A DNA stretch of 64,000 nt. Source: Amia ocellicauda. Its lineage: Eukaryota > Chordata > Actinopteri > Amiiformes > Amiidae. How positions within the stretch are numbered: the stretch's first letter is position 1; the number at the start of each line of letters is the position of its first letter. The stretch is taken from assembly GCF_036373705.1 (NCBI RefSeq), contig NC_089850.1, positions 34,954,233 through 35,018,232 on the forward strand, written 5' to 3'. Of the stretch, positions 20,580-33,677 are shown piece by piece. The position numbers were made by a program, and so were the translations under genes. Below the pieces are notes generated by a model that had not been told where the DNA came from, made no database searches, and saw only the letters and a list, made by a program, of their open reading frames with translations.

Positions 20580-21005
20580 TTTGACTTAGCGTTTGAATGA
20601 TGTTAACCATGAAGGGGGGAAGTCTTTCAAAATGAAATGTCAAATGGCTTTTTCATTAACATTTTCAAACGGTCATAGAATGTGCACGATATAGCATGAA
20701 AATTCATGTACAGTTGTATTATTTAATTTTCATTTAAATTATGCCTTAAATGTTGCATACATACATAAAACAAATAGGTAATCGTTTTTTATTGGGTTTG
20801 AATTTTAAACTTTGAATTACCATTTGAATATTGTTCACCATAAAGCTGAGCAAGTCTTTTAAAGTGCTTAGAAAAGTTGAATTATTGCATTTACATTTTC
20901 ATTTTGACCCAAATAATGCATACATTAAAAAAACAAAATGCAATTGCAGGATTGCATGTTCATATTCCAATTTGCATTAACATTTGAATAAAGTTAGTTT
21001 ATGAT
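20580..21005 (-). repeat. AT-rich tandem array, right arm of the large inverted repeat
   Basis: Reverse-complement copies of the 18431-19165 units: GGGGGGAAGTCTTTCAAAAT, CAAATGGCTTTTTCATTAAC, CATTTTGACCCAAATAATGC and ATTAACATTTGAATAAAGTT. Confidence 0.72.
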
Positions 21006-22300
21006 CCGGGGTTTGTACCAAGGCGCACAAGCTTATTTGCATGAGAAGATTCAATTGTTTAATTGTCATTTGCATTTTAATGAAGCTACAAGAAACCCTG
21101 AGGGAAAGAACACACACACACACGCACACACATGCACACACATGCACACACACATACAGAGAGACAGAGACAGAGAGAGACAGAGAGAGGGAATGTGTTG
21201 CTTTTCCACGTTCCTTTTTCACAATCGAAAACAAATTATTAAAAAAAATCTTGACTGGTCTTCACGTCAGCGCAATTGAATTCAGACCTTTTTTCCCCCA
21301 AAGTTTTTTCCAGTGTTTAACACCAGAATAGGTCGACACAGTTACAATACATTACAGTGAAGGTTAAATGAGGCCATTTCAATACAGTAACTGAACTGCA
21401 CCGATCCTCTCCAGTTTGTTACCCTACACTGCCCCCTTGTGGGAAGAATGGGGAACTACAGATGTAACAGAAGAGGCTGTCAGTCTATCCTACATGGTAG
21501 AATGTTGCATTTGTTTTTGATTATTAGGCGATATTGCCGGAAATTTGGAGAAATTAACTATTTAATAACATTAATCATTTATTTGTTCTAGTCACATAGT
21601 TAGGACAGGGGGCACAGCCAGTATAAACCTCCATTCAGAGGAGGTCGAGCCCTGTAGTCCAGTGTGGGCAGTGCAGACACACACACATATACTCTGACAC
21701 ATTTACTCACACACTCACAGACTGGAACTCAAATACTGACACACACATGCACACGCACAGTCTGACACTCAAACACAGACAAACGCACACCCTCTGACTC
21801 ACACACACCAACTCGCACACACGCACACACTCTGACACACACACACACATGCACATTTCCACTTTGACACACTCGCACACACTGACAGTCACACACACAT
21901 GTGTCCCTGCAGGGCTGTCCCACTGTGTTCGTTGTTCCTGGTTACTAGGCTGCAGTGTTTGAGGTGGCTCTGCCCTGCCCCGGCTCGCCCTGGCCAGTGT
22001 GTGATTGTGAGTGTAGGTATGTGTGTATTCAGTCAGTGACAGCGTGGCTCTCTACTCCCCTGGGCAGAGAGAGAGAGGAGACGGGCTGCACACGCTGTGG
22101 GTCAGTCTGTTTGTGTGAGAGTATGTTAGCCTGTCAGTCTGTGACTTTCTCTGTGAGTCACCTTATGAGTCTGCCAATCTCTTGACCCAGCTGGCAGGTG
22201 AATGTATGTGGGACTCTGAAGCTGGCGGTGAGTCTGTGTGTCTCTGAGCAGCTCTGCGCTGCATCTCTGGAGCCCTGGACGCTGTGGGACGTTTGTGCAG
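21006..22300. repeat. Intergenic DNA with (CA)n/(GA)n microsatellites
   Basis: Alternating CA-rich tracts at about 21110-21190 and 21676-21900. The open frames across them (HTHTHT- or VCVCVC-type) are compositional. No gene recognised. Confidence 0.75.
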
Positions 22301-23249
22301 AGGTAGGGACAGACAGGTCAGGGAGCTCCTGTCTCACACAGGTACTGTATCCCAGCATGTTCTGTTTCTCTGTCGGTCTGCGTAGTGTATAGTGTAGCGT
22401 ATACTGGAAGTGGTTAATATTAGACTGGGCATTATAAACTGTGAAGTTAAGCTCACAGGCACAGACCAAACACCTGGCTGCTCAAAATGCTGTGCAGCAA
22501 ACACAGACGAACCGCCAATGCTGGTTCCATGAGGTGCCAGGCTGTATATCTACCATTTATCTTGTGACGTTTTTATTTTTTTATTTTTTATGAGCTTGCG
22601 TGTGGAGTCATGAGTAGCTAAAGCTGCCAGTCTGTATGTGTACTCTGACTGGACTGGAGTTATCGACAAGGGGTATGTGTGAGTCTCCATACTGCAGGGA
22701 ATCATTGCTGTAATATGGCCCCTGCAACACCCACCTCCTCCTCTCTCTCTCCCTCCACCACTCCCTCCCTCAGAGGACCCTGTGCCCTGAGCTGAGCCCA
22801 GCTTTCCTGTCCCCGGCTGTGTGATCCTGACCGGGGCCACAGTGTGACACTTTGGTGTGTAGGTCACTGAAGAAACATTCAGTTTAACAGCAGTGATTAT
22901 GTATATTCAACTACAGTAAAACAAAGTGTACGCTGCTGGTTTTATCAGGAAAGCACTCTCAATTTATTGACATTAGTACCACAATCTGTTTTTCTGGACG
23001 TGTTTAGATATTGTGACATGTCTACTTCAGGTTGTGTTTGCAGCCCTGGGTGGGGGGGTGGGGGTGCTGTGTGTTATCATCGACACACTCGTATCTCCAC
23101 ATGGTCCTGTCTGGACAAGCTACTGATAGCCATCTCCCACTCTCTCCCGTTCTCTCTCACACTCACACACACACACTGACACGCTGCTCAGGACTGCCAG
23201 CACACACACTCTTACACGTACTCTCTACCTGTGTGTTATCTTTCTTTAT
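22301..23249. other. Intergenic DNA, nothing recognised
   Basis: Mixed composition with short CT- and CA-rich runs (22741-22775, 23150-23180). No exon-like or transposon-end signal found. Confidence 0.5.
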
Positions 23250-23254
23250 TTTAT

Positions 23255-23635
23255 CAGTTATATATTTGCAGATGCACTTATCCAGGACAACTTAACAGTT
23301 TTCACTTTCAAGCATTACAAAAATGCAGTAATCCAATGAGTACAAAATACAGTAAGCACACATCCTAGTACAATGAGCTAACAAGTGCAGACACAATACT
23401 GTGAAGTGTGTGCTAAAGGGAGAGGGAGGCATTGGAAGGGCTGCAGTAACACAAAAGAAGTGCTAACCATACAGAAGTACGCAGGAGCATAAGCAAGCAG
23501 AGTTTAATAAGTACAAAATAGCAAGGCTGCTGTATTACAGGTACAGTCTGAACAGATGTGTCTTGAGAAATCACCAGAAGGTGGTCAGAGACTGTGCGGT
23601 CCTGAGCTCAGTGGGACGGTCGTTCCACACTTAGG
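23255..23635. repeat. SINE-like dispersed repeat, split by a hAT element
   Basis: Starts with GCAGATGCACTTATCCAGGA and runs to GGGACGGTCGTTCCACACTT, landmarks of a common fish interspersed repeat. Its continuation (CTCTTAGGGGCG) resumes at 24465 after the hAT insertion. Confidence 0.65.
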
Positions 23636-24464
23636 CTGTGGCGACCCCAGAAATTTGTCATGAAAATCTTGGGGTGGCACACCAAAATCAAAAGCCATAA
23701 CTGAATTTCAGGAATTCTATTATGCTGTTGTAGTATATAGGCTATTTGAAAACGATGTAAATATGAGAGTTAAGGAATCGCATACTGATATACTTTGGTT
23801 TCTTATGTTACAGTTAATGTTACTAATTATCTGTAGTGCATAGACTAATACTGGTACAGTTAACATTTTGAGTTCCACAAGAATCCTGTTTTAATGTGTT
23901 ATGTATCTGTATGTGTTAGGCGATTAATTGTTCTTCAGATAGGCTAGTTGTCTTTTTCCTTAAAAAGACAAACATACAGCTTTAATTTGAAGGAGTGCAT
24001 TGATTGTAAGGAACAAAACATTTACTGGGAGCAAGCCTACTCAAGTTTAAAAACACCACACAGAGGCCTCCAATTATTTTCAATACAGCTTTGTTCGGCT
24101 GTTGCTGGGTCTTTTTGTAAATGGAAGTATTATATTATATATGTCCAAAAATGAAAAACAAAACAAAACTGCATAATCATGGACAACAATATACATTTTA
24201 CTATAGCCTAGGGTTGAAGTGTGATGCAGTGTCGGACAGTCAAAAGCGGCTGGCTGGCTGTGCATTTGTTATTTTCTTTCACATTAACTATTATGAAAAA
24301 TATACATTATTGATTTAAATGGATAGTATCTAATGTAAAATATCAGATATAAGCATATTATGCATACTCAGAAGCAAAATATGCATATGCAACTCATGAG
24401 GGGGGGGCAGCGATTGTATCAGGGTGGCCGTGGTCCCCCCTGGCCACCGCTGGCGGCACCACTG
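23636..24464. mobile_element. Non-autonomous hAT element with 8-bp target duplication
   Basis: Ends are CTGTGGCGACCCCAG at the left and CTGGCGGCACCACTG at the right, imperfect inverted repeats of the CAG-TGG type. They are flanked by CACTTAGG (23628-23635) and CTCTTAGG (24465-24472), a 7/8 match of hAT-type length. The interior is AT-rich with no transposase frame. Confidence 0.7.
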
Positions 24465-24628
24465 CTCTTAGGGGCGTTAAACGACACCTCTCCTCTTCTC
24501 CCCTTGGCACTCTGCTGTCTGGTCCTTCCTGTGGCTCTGTCAATTCAGCTTTTCTCTCCCTACCTCTGATACAGCACTGAGAGAGACAGAGAGGGAGGAA
24601 GAGGCGAAGGGCAGGGGAGGCTGCAGCC

Positions 24629-27600
24629 ATGGAACAATCTGAATTCACTGCAGGTAAGTAAATTCAACACTGCAGCTGCGATTCTTGTCTCTGTATTTTT
24701 GTGCATCTGTATATCTGTCTGTGGTGTGGTCAGTTAATTGCTGTGTGTCCTCAGGACCAGTACGGGTGCCGGTTGCAGTGTATTGTGGGAGTGTGCCCCA
24801 TGTGAGACCTGGCCACCAATCACAGCGCAGCCGGAGTGTGGACTCCCCCCTGCGACTCCCGAGTAACGGCTTACCTCACAATGGTATGAGACGCTGACAA
24901 CCTGGCAGACTGACAGACAGACACACTGAGACACTGATTGACCCACTGACTGACTGATTCACTCTCAGTCACTGAAAGTACCTGACTGACAGACAGTGGG
25001 ACAAAGAAAAAAGGCCTCATAAAAATTCTCAAAACCTGGGTGCTTTGTCCAGAATGAATGCCTTTCTTTCTGTTGCTGAGAGCACAATACTGGTGTCTCA
25101 ATTCTTGATTGACCCACAAAATAATATACAAGTTAGTAAGTCTTTTAAAACAAAAATATACTTCAGAACTAAATGGTTACAATTCTTTACATTGTATTTA
25201 ATATACCAAGGTGGTACACAATATAATAATTATTATTACACTGCAAGAAAAACAGATCAATGATGGAAAAAGGAAACTATCGAGTGGATCCCAAGAGAAG
25301 AAAAAATACCTAGAAGAACAGCACATAGACGATGGGAAGATAAAATAATAAACTTTGCCGGTGTGACATGGAAAAGGGAAGCTATAGATTGAAGCAAGTG
25401 GATTCATGCTGGGGAGCCTTCATCCAGCAGTGGATCAATGTAGGCTGTTGCTGCTGATAATGATGATATAGTTCGTTTTAATACTTAATGCTGCTATTGA
25501 TTTGGCAGTAGATTGGTAATCCATGTTCAAAGCGCAAAACTCAAAATAGAACAACAACAATGATAGTAGTAATAATAATACTAATAATATATGTATTCTT
25601 TCCTGCTTGGTGTTGTGCTTTTCTACTGATGTGTCTCTGAGTCTCTGAGGGAAAGAACCCTGACAGTGGTCAATAGAGTGGTGACAGAAGGTCCAAAAAT
25701 GTCGTCCCCCATCTTCATAGAAACCACATCGAAATTGTTGAGCATGATCGCTTGCAGTGTTTTGGTGGCCACTTTTTTTTTTGCATCATCTTCGCTATGC
25801 TTCATTTTGTAAACGTTCTAGTTTTGTGCCACAAGGTTCTTGCATTTTAAGCCTCAAACCGAGATTGTCTGATACACGAGTACATTCATTATCTGAATTA
25901 ATTGAATTCTGCGCGAATTCGACTTTGACTTTATTCTGAAGATTTTTGTCTTGCCTATTCATAAGTAGTGTCTGACGCTGTGTGTCTGAACAGAACTGCT
26001 CCCGCCCCAGCTGCCCCAGGGTCCGGGTAGAGAAGCCAGTCCGGAGAGACAGCGCCCCCCGGAGGCTCGGATGCCACAGCGCAGGAGGCACTCCCTGCTG
26101 CCCATTCCCATCAACACTCGAACCCGCAGCCGCCTGTCAGAGCCAAGGCCCCATTCGCTAGCCAATCACACCACACCTGTGTCAGGAGGCAGGGACACAG
26201 TGAGAGCTGGAGGAGGGGTCGAGAGCAGGGCTGGAGGTATGACTGCAGGGCCAGACTGCCCCCATGTGATCAGGGTGTCACACTACTGATCCACTGTATC
26301 CAACATTATAGCAGAAAAATAGAGGAGTTCTGTGGGGGAGTGGTGAAAGGAACAAAGAGTGAAAGGAAGAAAGATTGGAAGAGTAACCATATAATTGACT
26401 GCTTAACCCTCATGATAAGAAAGTTTACAATCGAGAGGAGGCCATTTGACCCATCAGGCTTGTTTGGTGTCCATTAATAAGTGATCCAAGGATCCTATCC
26501 AGTCTATTTTGAAATGTTCCCAAATTGTCTCTTCTACCACATCGCTGGGGAGTTTGTTCCAGATCGTGACGACTCTCTGTGTGAAGAAGTGTCTCTTGTT
26601 TTTTATTTTGAATGCCTTGAAGCCCAATTTCCATTTGTGTCCCCGGGTCCGTGTATCCCTGCTGATCTGGAAAAGCTCCTCTGGTTTGATGTGGTCGATG
26701 CCCTTCATGATTTTGAAGACTTGAATCAAGTCCCCATGATGAGATGAGAGTCTGTAGTGTGGAATCAAACTGTCATTTAGTGATGTCAGCCAGAATCAGC
26801 AGTGACGCAGTGTCTCTGTGCCCCCAGGTGCAATGAGCGCTGGCAGGATGCTGGGTGAAGCGGTACCTGATGTATGCCCTGCCCCTCAGAGACCCTTGTC
26901 ATGCTCAAGACCCCTACCACCCATCACACCAGGATCCAGCAGAGAGGGGGGTGGGGGTGGCAGTGGCAACCAGGGGGCTCAGGACACAGAGGAGGAGTGT
27001 CCAGAGGAGGTGTGTGTGTATGGGGGGGATTCTGTCTGTCTCTGTCTCTGTGTTTGTGTTTGTTTGTGTCTGAGTGTCTGTCTGTGTAAATCTGCCTATC
27101 ATTCTGTGTCTGTCTGTCTGTCTGTCTGTCTGTGTGAATGACACTGTGTCTTTCCTCTGTCTTCTGTCTGTCTGTTTCTGGGCCTGTGTGTTCATGTGCA
27201 GGTTCTGGCCGCCCTGCAGTCCGTGCGCTCCAGTGCCCAAAGGAAGCGCATGTCACTCAGTGGAACGTTGCTGCCTCCCATCATCCGATTGGACAGCGCT
27301 CACACCCAGAGCCCATCCCAACCTCACAGCCAGTCAGCTCAGCCTAACACAGAGGAGGCGGAGGATGTAAACCTGAGGTGAGACCGGCTGAGACAGGGGG
27401 AGGAGCTAGTGAAGATCGTTGTGCGTTTCCGTGTCAGTGCGCCTGTGTTCAGGTGGTAAATCTGTCATTTTGTTTCAGGCTGTCTCCAGAGAGTGACGAT
27501 CTCCCTCTCCAAGTGCCCCCCAGGCCGTTAACAGGTACACAGACTTATTCTGGATCACTTCCCGGAGATTGATTATTATACCCACGTAGATCTGCCTGTT

Positions 27601-27660
27601 TTTATGCGACAATGACTTTGTTCTTGTGATTCTGCCAACTTATCTTGAGGGGGTTACATT

Positions 27661-27706
<46 letters not shown>

Positions 27707-28265
27707 GGTCTCTCCAGGAGCAGTAGTCCTGATCTCCCAGGACAGCCAGAGAGAGAGAACGCAGGGCAGGACGTCTCACGGTCACTGACCCAACCTGGCA
27801 CTGACTCCCTGCAGGTGACCCCCACAGGATCAGCTGACCCCGCCAGGCAACAGGGACCATCCACACAGTCTGAGGTCAGGGTGCAGCTGGAAACATCAGC
27901 ACTTGAACAATAAGCACTACAAACTGCTAATTATTACAGACACTACACCTTAAACATTAAACTCGGCATATTGTACCACTGTCCATAAAACACAGAACAT
28001 GAAGCACGCACACACTCCATATCGCATCACTGCACGCTGAACACTGCACACACACTGTTGCATTGTCTGTGTTGTGTTGTCCAGTGTTCTACATCCACAC
28101 AGGCAGGCGAGTCATTGGAGTCAGAGAGCAACACCCTCCCCTCTGCAGCAGCATGCAGTGTGGCATTGAGACCAGCAGGGGGTGCAACGCCTGATGTCTC
28201 TGTTGCATCCCTGGATCCCCCCGTTTCCCTGGCACCCCCTATGGCAGAGGTGAGAGTGTGGGAGA

Positions 28266-28307
<42 letters not shown>

Positions 28308-31300
28308 ATCTCTATCTCTCACACTCACACACAACAATCTCTGCTCCCCAATCATCATCAATTTGCACAGAAAATAAATTCACAGCATCTTGTTACATAC
28401 CTCTGCAACTCTGTTGGCCTTACTCCTGTTCTCAGTCTAATACTACTACTTCTACTACTGCTGCTACTACTACTACTAATAATAATTCTAATAATACAAA
28501 TAATTGACAGCAATGTACTTAAATTAGGTTTCCAAGTAATTAAGTAATTTAAGGCTAAGCTGGAACAAAAACCTGCAGACACAAGTCACCTCCAAGACCA
28601 GACTGAGAATGACTGAACCAGGGGACCTCCCAATCCAGTCCAGAGCAGGTCCATAATTAATAAGGAAATATGAATATCATTAATTTCCTCCTTGTCCTCC
28701 CACCTCAGGTCCCAGCGACCCTGTCCAAGTCAGCGCAGGAGAAAGTGCGCAACAGGTGGAGGATGGCGCTGGAGAGGCAGCGGGGAGACAGAGAGGGAGA
28801 GAGTGAAACAGACAGGGGGGCGGACACAGAGGGTGACCTGGCCCCTGACCCCTTTGTGGCCCCTCTTGTGACAAGTTGTGTGGATTTCTGGCAGTGTGTT
28901 ACTTACAGTGCATGTACTGATGTGTGTGTTATTTATATTGTTTTACTGACAGTGAGTGTGTATTAACGTGTGTGTTAGTGTCAGTTTGTATGTGTGTTCC
29001 TAGTAGTGTGCGTTGAACTGTGTTTGTGTGTGTGACAATGTGATTCTCACTGTGCGTGTGTGTGTGTTTCTATATCTCCCCCAGCACTGGCACAGCCCCC
29101 ACCTCGCAGGGCTAGTCTGGCTGCTGTCCTGCAGCGTCGCCCCAGCCGACCCACACTGCCGCCCCCCCACAGGAGACACTCCTCTGGTGACTGACTGTCT
29201 GACTGTCTTTCTCTTTCTCTGTCTGTCTGTGTATATCTCTGTGTACCTCTCTTTGTCTGTCAGTCTGTATGTTTTGCTGTACCTGCTTGTGTATCTCTTG
29301 TCAGTACGTGTTGGTTAACAGTGAATGTGTGTGTCAGTCCTGCCAGGCTCCAGGCTGCTTCCTGAGTCCCAGGAAGAGGGCAGAGACTCTGATAGTGAGG
29401 AGCCCCGCCCCCTTTCGAACCCAGAGCAGCAGCTGAGGGAGACTGTCAGAGGATTTCAGCTCCAGGACTGGTCAGTACTGCACCCCTCTGTCTCTCTCTC
29501 TCTCCAAGACATCTTCACGAGACATGCAGCTACAGGACTGGTCATTTCTCACTATATCTTTCTCCTCCTGACTCTCTTTCTTTCCTTTTGCTCCCCTCTC
29601 TGCCTTCCTTCCCCCCTGCCCTCACTCTCTCCTTCCCTCTCCCCACTTCCTCTAGGGAGGTGAAGCTTCAGTGCCTGACCACAGTGTGTGCCCTGGCTGC
29701 CTGGCACCCTGGCACCCTGCTGCCCCAACTTCCCCAACTCATTGAACTGCTCAAAAGAGAGGTGGGTCACACCAGAGGCAGATACAGGGAGCAATAGGCA
29801 GTACTGGAGACAATACTGGAACTGATCCAGGGGGCAGTGGTATTGATAGGGACATATAAGAGGTAATAGTGGGAACGATGAGAGAGGCATTTAGAAAATA
29901 CTGGAATATCAATCTCTCCCTCGCTCTGTCTCTCTCTTAACCTTTGCATCCTCGCTGTCCTCTCGCTCTACCCCATCATATTTCTCCCCTTCCTCTCTCT
30001 CTCCCCTCATCTCCTATCCCCTCTCCCTTTCTCTCCCCCACCCCCACCTGCTTCCTCCCTCTCTGCTTCACCCCTCCCAATCTTCCCTCTTCCCCCTTAC
30101 CTGCACTCCCTCCCTCTCCCCTCCCCTTCTCTCTCTCCCTCCCCTCTTCTCTCTGTCCTCTCCCCCTCTGCCCCTCTCCCCCAGGTGTTGAGTCTGCGGT
30201 CAGGAGTGTCCCGGGCGGCGATGAGGGCACTGGGCCGGGTGTGTGGGGCACTGGGGGGGGCAGTGGAGGGGCAGCTGGAGGAGGTGTGCCGGGTGCTGCT
30301 GCTCAGAGCGGGAGATGCCAGCGAGTTCCTGAGGGAGGAGGCACAGAAGACACTGAGGGCAGCTGTGGGCAGCGCCAACCCGGCCCGCGTCCTGGGGACA
30401 CTCATTGTCACTGGAGCCAGGTGAGACACACACACTGAGACACTGGACCGGTGAGACACACGCTGATACACAAACACTGAAATACATAACATTTTTCTCT
30501 TCCCCTCTCCTCTCTCCTACCCTCCTTCCCTCCCTCTCTCTCTCTCTTTTTCAGTCATCGTAACCCCGCGTCACGCTGTGTTGCTGCGGAGCTGATGCTG
30601 TGGCTGGTGGAGAGCGAGGGGGCGGAGCGGGTGATGAGTGGGGTATGGGGCGGAAAGGGGGAGCTCCTCATCACCCTGGTGCGCCTGGCACAGGACTCTC
30701 AGCAGGACACCAGGTGGGGTGCTCGGCTGTAGACCCGTATTTCAGCCAATCGATGGATAAATCTTTATCAAATCGATAGGTCAAGTCAGACAATTTGTTG
30801 ATCAGTCAATTATCAGTTAGTTCAGTCCATTAATCAGGGATTCAATACTTTGTCAAATTGATCCATCAATCGTTCAGTCAGTCAGTGAGCTGGTTTATCA
30901 GTCTGCGGTACTTTATTATCAGTCAGGTTGATTTTACACGCAAGTTGGCAGTGTCAGTCTGTCAGTCCGTCTGTTGGTGTGTCAATGTGTCAGTGTGTTG
31001 TATCACTGTGTCAATGCTGTTTGTATGCCTCAGGTTCTATGGGCGGAGCATGTTGACAGTGTTGATGTCCCACCCTGAGTTTGACCGCCAGGCCCAGCGC
31101 TGCCTGCCCACCTGCGACCTGCACTTCCTGTCCTCATCTTTCCGGAACCAGGTCAGTCGGGGTTGAGGGTCAGATGAGGTCAAGGGTAAATGGTTCTCAA
31201 CCTGGGGGGGTGTTATGTCTCTGTCTTCCTTTCTGCACCCCTATTTGTCTCCCTGTCTCTCAGTTCCTTGTCTGTCCATGATCATCTCCCTTTCCACCCA

Positions 31301-33677
31301 TGATTGACTCTCCATCTCCTTTTGTGTCCTGCTCTGTCCCCATATTTGACTCACTGCCTCTCTGTCCCCTTGTCCTTCACTCTGTCTGTCTCCAGGTTAT
31401 GAGGGGGAGTGTCTCGGAGCCGCCCTCAGCGAGGGGTCGGAGGTCATCCAGGGCCAGTTTCTCAGCCAGTGTTCCAGGGCTCACGCGACTGAGCGTCGGG
31501 TGAGAGCAACTAATTTGCCAATGAACCAATCAGTTGATTGATCCAGTCCAACAGGGTTTATAGGTCTCTCTGGATCCTCAGCACCTTCAGAACTGGGGAC
31601 TGTAGTTAAACTGAGCTGAGTTGTGTACTATGGAGTGATCTGGTCTCTCTGTGACATGCAGGCCATTCCTGACCCTGTGTGTGTCTCTGTCTCAGTGATG
31701 CCCTGAGTGAGATGCCAGTGGGGGGTTCCAGGGCTGAGTGCAAGGACGGAGGCAGGGGGGGTCTGCGTGAGGCCGCGGTGTGCTCCCTGCGCAGGGGGGA
31801 GAGGCTGGAGGAGCTGCGTTGTCTGCTGACAGGAGGGGGGCATCCAGAGAGGGCCAGGGGGGTGGACCTTCTGCTTGAGCTCTGCACACAGCACCCCCTC
31901 CTCATCAGCAACAACATCCAAAAGGTGAGGGGGACAGGGAGAGGGTAAAAGAGATTGTGAGAGACAGAGAGGGAGAAGAGGAGAAGGAGAAGTAGAGTGA
32001 GGTGAGAGGTCAATGGTATTTTGTGTTTTGAGCACTTACAATCAACAATATATATCTCTATAGCAGGGGTTTCCACTGGGCAGCCATAGCAGAGATGACG
32101 GTTTTAAAGGTCATCCTTTAAATCATCAATTTCCTGGTCTTATAGAACCTTAGGGGTCTGGACTGGGGCTCTCCAGGACCAAGGACAGAGCATTGCTCTA
32201 GAAAACTGCTGTATGGAGTGACTGATTTATTGATAACTGACTGACCAACTGGCTGACTAACTGACTAACTGATTGATAAATTGATTGATTGATTGATCAG
32301 GTGTGGGACTGGTTCGGCCCCCGTGTCCAGGATGCCAACAGGAAGGTCTGTCTCAAGGCCCTGGACACAGCCAGCCAGCTCGTCCCATTGCTGGGCAACA
32401 GCATCACACCCGTCCTGTCTCCCCTGGCCACTGCCGCCATCGACAACTTCAACTCCAAACACCCTGGCACTGCCCCCTCTGCCGCCGCCCTGCTGGACTG
32501 TCTAATCACACACTGCGGTCAGCCTGTCTGTCCCTCTCCCGCTCCCTCTCTCTCTCTCTGATTATACACTGCGGTCAGTTTCTCTCTCTCTCACCTCTCC
32601 CTCTAACCCCCTCTCTCTCCCTCTAAAAATCAAATCGAAATGTGTCGCCAAAGTATTTAAAACATTAAAACATTTCAAAGTACATTAAATAATGGCAGAC
32701 ATTTACATAACATTCACCTTTCCCTTGGCTCTTAGTGTAAACATTGAATTCCCCTTCCCCCTGTTTCTGTTACAGACCAGTCCTTGCTACTGCAGCCTCT
32801 GGCCAGCAGGGTGCAGCAGAGTAGTGGTCAAGCTGTGCAAGAGGTGACTGAGAGACTGGCAGGTATGTGTGTGTGTACTAGTGTAACATGGTATTTGTGC
32901 GTGTTTGTGTGTGAGAGAGATTGATCTTGTTCCTTGAATGATTCCAGTAAACCCTACACATTGCCCTTATCTGTCTATATATAAATCTTTATCTCTCTGT
33001 CTCAGTCCTTGTTATTTGTTTTAATCTGTGTATGACAGTAACCTAGTGATCTGTATGTGTGACAGTAACTCTCTGCTCTCACTCCCACAACCTCCCACCT
33101 TTCTCTCTCCCCCGTTATTCTGTCTCTCTCTGTCTACTCATCCCATCTTCCCCTCTGTCTCTCTCTCCTACCATCTCACCTTGACTCTCTCCCATCTGTC
33201 CCACATCCCCATGCTATCTTTCACCCTTTCATCATTTCTCCCTCCCTTGCTCCATTTCTCTCTCTCTCTCTCTCTCTCTCAGTGCTGGTGGAGTCAGTGG
33301 CTCCAGTCAGACCCTCTGTGGTGGAGAGACATGTTCTCCCAGCTCTGTGGCACCTGATTGGTCAACTGGTGGAGGGTGGCGCAAGGTGGGGAGGGGGAAA
33401 AGTGGTCAGATTGGCACAGAGTCTCTGGGATGTCCTGCCTGACAGCCTGAGGGCCAGCTCAAAGACCAGACCCCCTGTCCAGCAACGCACACTGTGGGAC
33501 CTACTGAGGGTCCAGCAGGGGGGTGGGGATCTCTGTCTTCCCTCTGTTGTAGACACACTGGCAGAGAAGAAAGATGGAGCTGGGGTAGGGGAGCAGGAGA
33601 GGAGGAAGAGTGGAGAAAAGGGGACGGAGGGAGAGCAGTGTACTGAGGGAGAAACGGGAGAGAAAGGGAAAATGTGA
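24629..33677 (+). CDS. togaram2: TOGARAM2 (FAM179A), TOG-array microtubule regulator, complete
   Basis: Crescerin/TOGARAM proteins bind tubulin through HEAT-repeat TOG domains and act on ciliary or axonemal microtubules. Twenty coding exons: 24629-24653, 24755-24883, 25994-26236, 26828-27009, 27202-27377, 27479-27534, 27708-27874, 28085-28249, 28709-28832, 29085-29186, 29347-29470, 29656-29761, 30185-30420, 30555-30713, 31034-31151, 31396-31499, 31696-31924, 32301-32517, 32776-32862, 33283-33677. All phases agree and give 1047 aa. Start context is GCAGCCATGG. Residues 1-497 are disordered and rich in Ser, Pro and Arg. About 498-738 form one TOG array (LQCLTTVCALAAWHPGTLLP, LRSGVSRAAMRALGRVCGAL). 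About 740-1000 form a second (VDLLLELCTQHPLLISNNIQ, NFNSKHPG, VTERLAVLVESV). The tail is Glu/Gly/Lys-rich. Position next to WDR43 and PCARE matches human. Exon 7 could end instead at 27813 (also phase 0), and the donor at 28832 is inferred from phase. Confidence 0.93.
25255..25470 (+). mobile_element. LINE 3'-end fragment in TOGARAM2 intron 2
   Basis: One frame reads RRTAHRRWEDKIINFAGVTW then KREAID*SKWIHAGE, the typical C-terminal motif of a LINE ORF2 (RRWxDxIxxFAGxTW). It ends in imperfect TGATGATAA-type repeats. An internal stop shows it is dead. Confidence 0.65.
26425..26768 (-). mobile_element. LINE reverse-transcriptase C-terminal fragment in TOGARAM2 intron 3
   Basis: The minus-strand frame contains YRLSSHHGDLIQVFKIMKG, RDTRTRGHKWKL and FFTQRVVTIWNKLPSDVVEE. 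This is the conserved region after the RT domain in CR1/L2-type non-LTR elements (FFSxRVVxxWNxLP). About 104 codons remain open; truncated at both ends. Confidence 0.75.
27663..27703 (+). repeat. (TC)n tract abutting TOGARAM2 exon 7 acceptor
   Basis: About 20 TC units immediately precede TCTGCAG at 27707 and serve as its polypyrimidine tract. Confidence 0.85.

Noticed and set aside
21001..21331. Frames with HTHTHT and RDRERQ repeats
   Set aside because: Translation of (CA)n and (GA)n microsatellites.
26818..27256. Frames rich in Val-Cys-Leu or Thr-Asp-Arg around TOGARAM2 exons 4-5
   Set aside because: GTCT/TCTG simple repeats in the intron; only the phase-consistent exon frames were kept.
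29944..30438. 164-aa plus-strand frame rich in Pro/Ser/Leu
   Set aside because: It is the CT-rich intron plus TOGARAM2 exon 13 read in the wrong frame.
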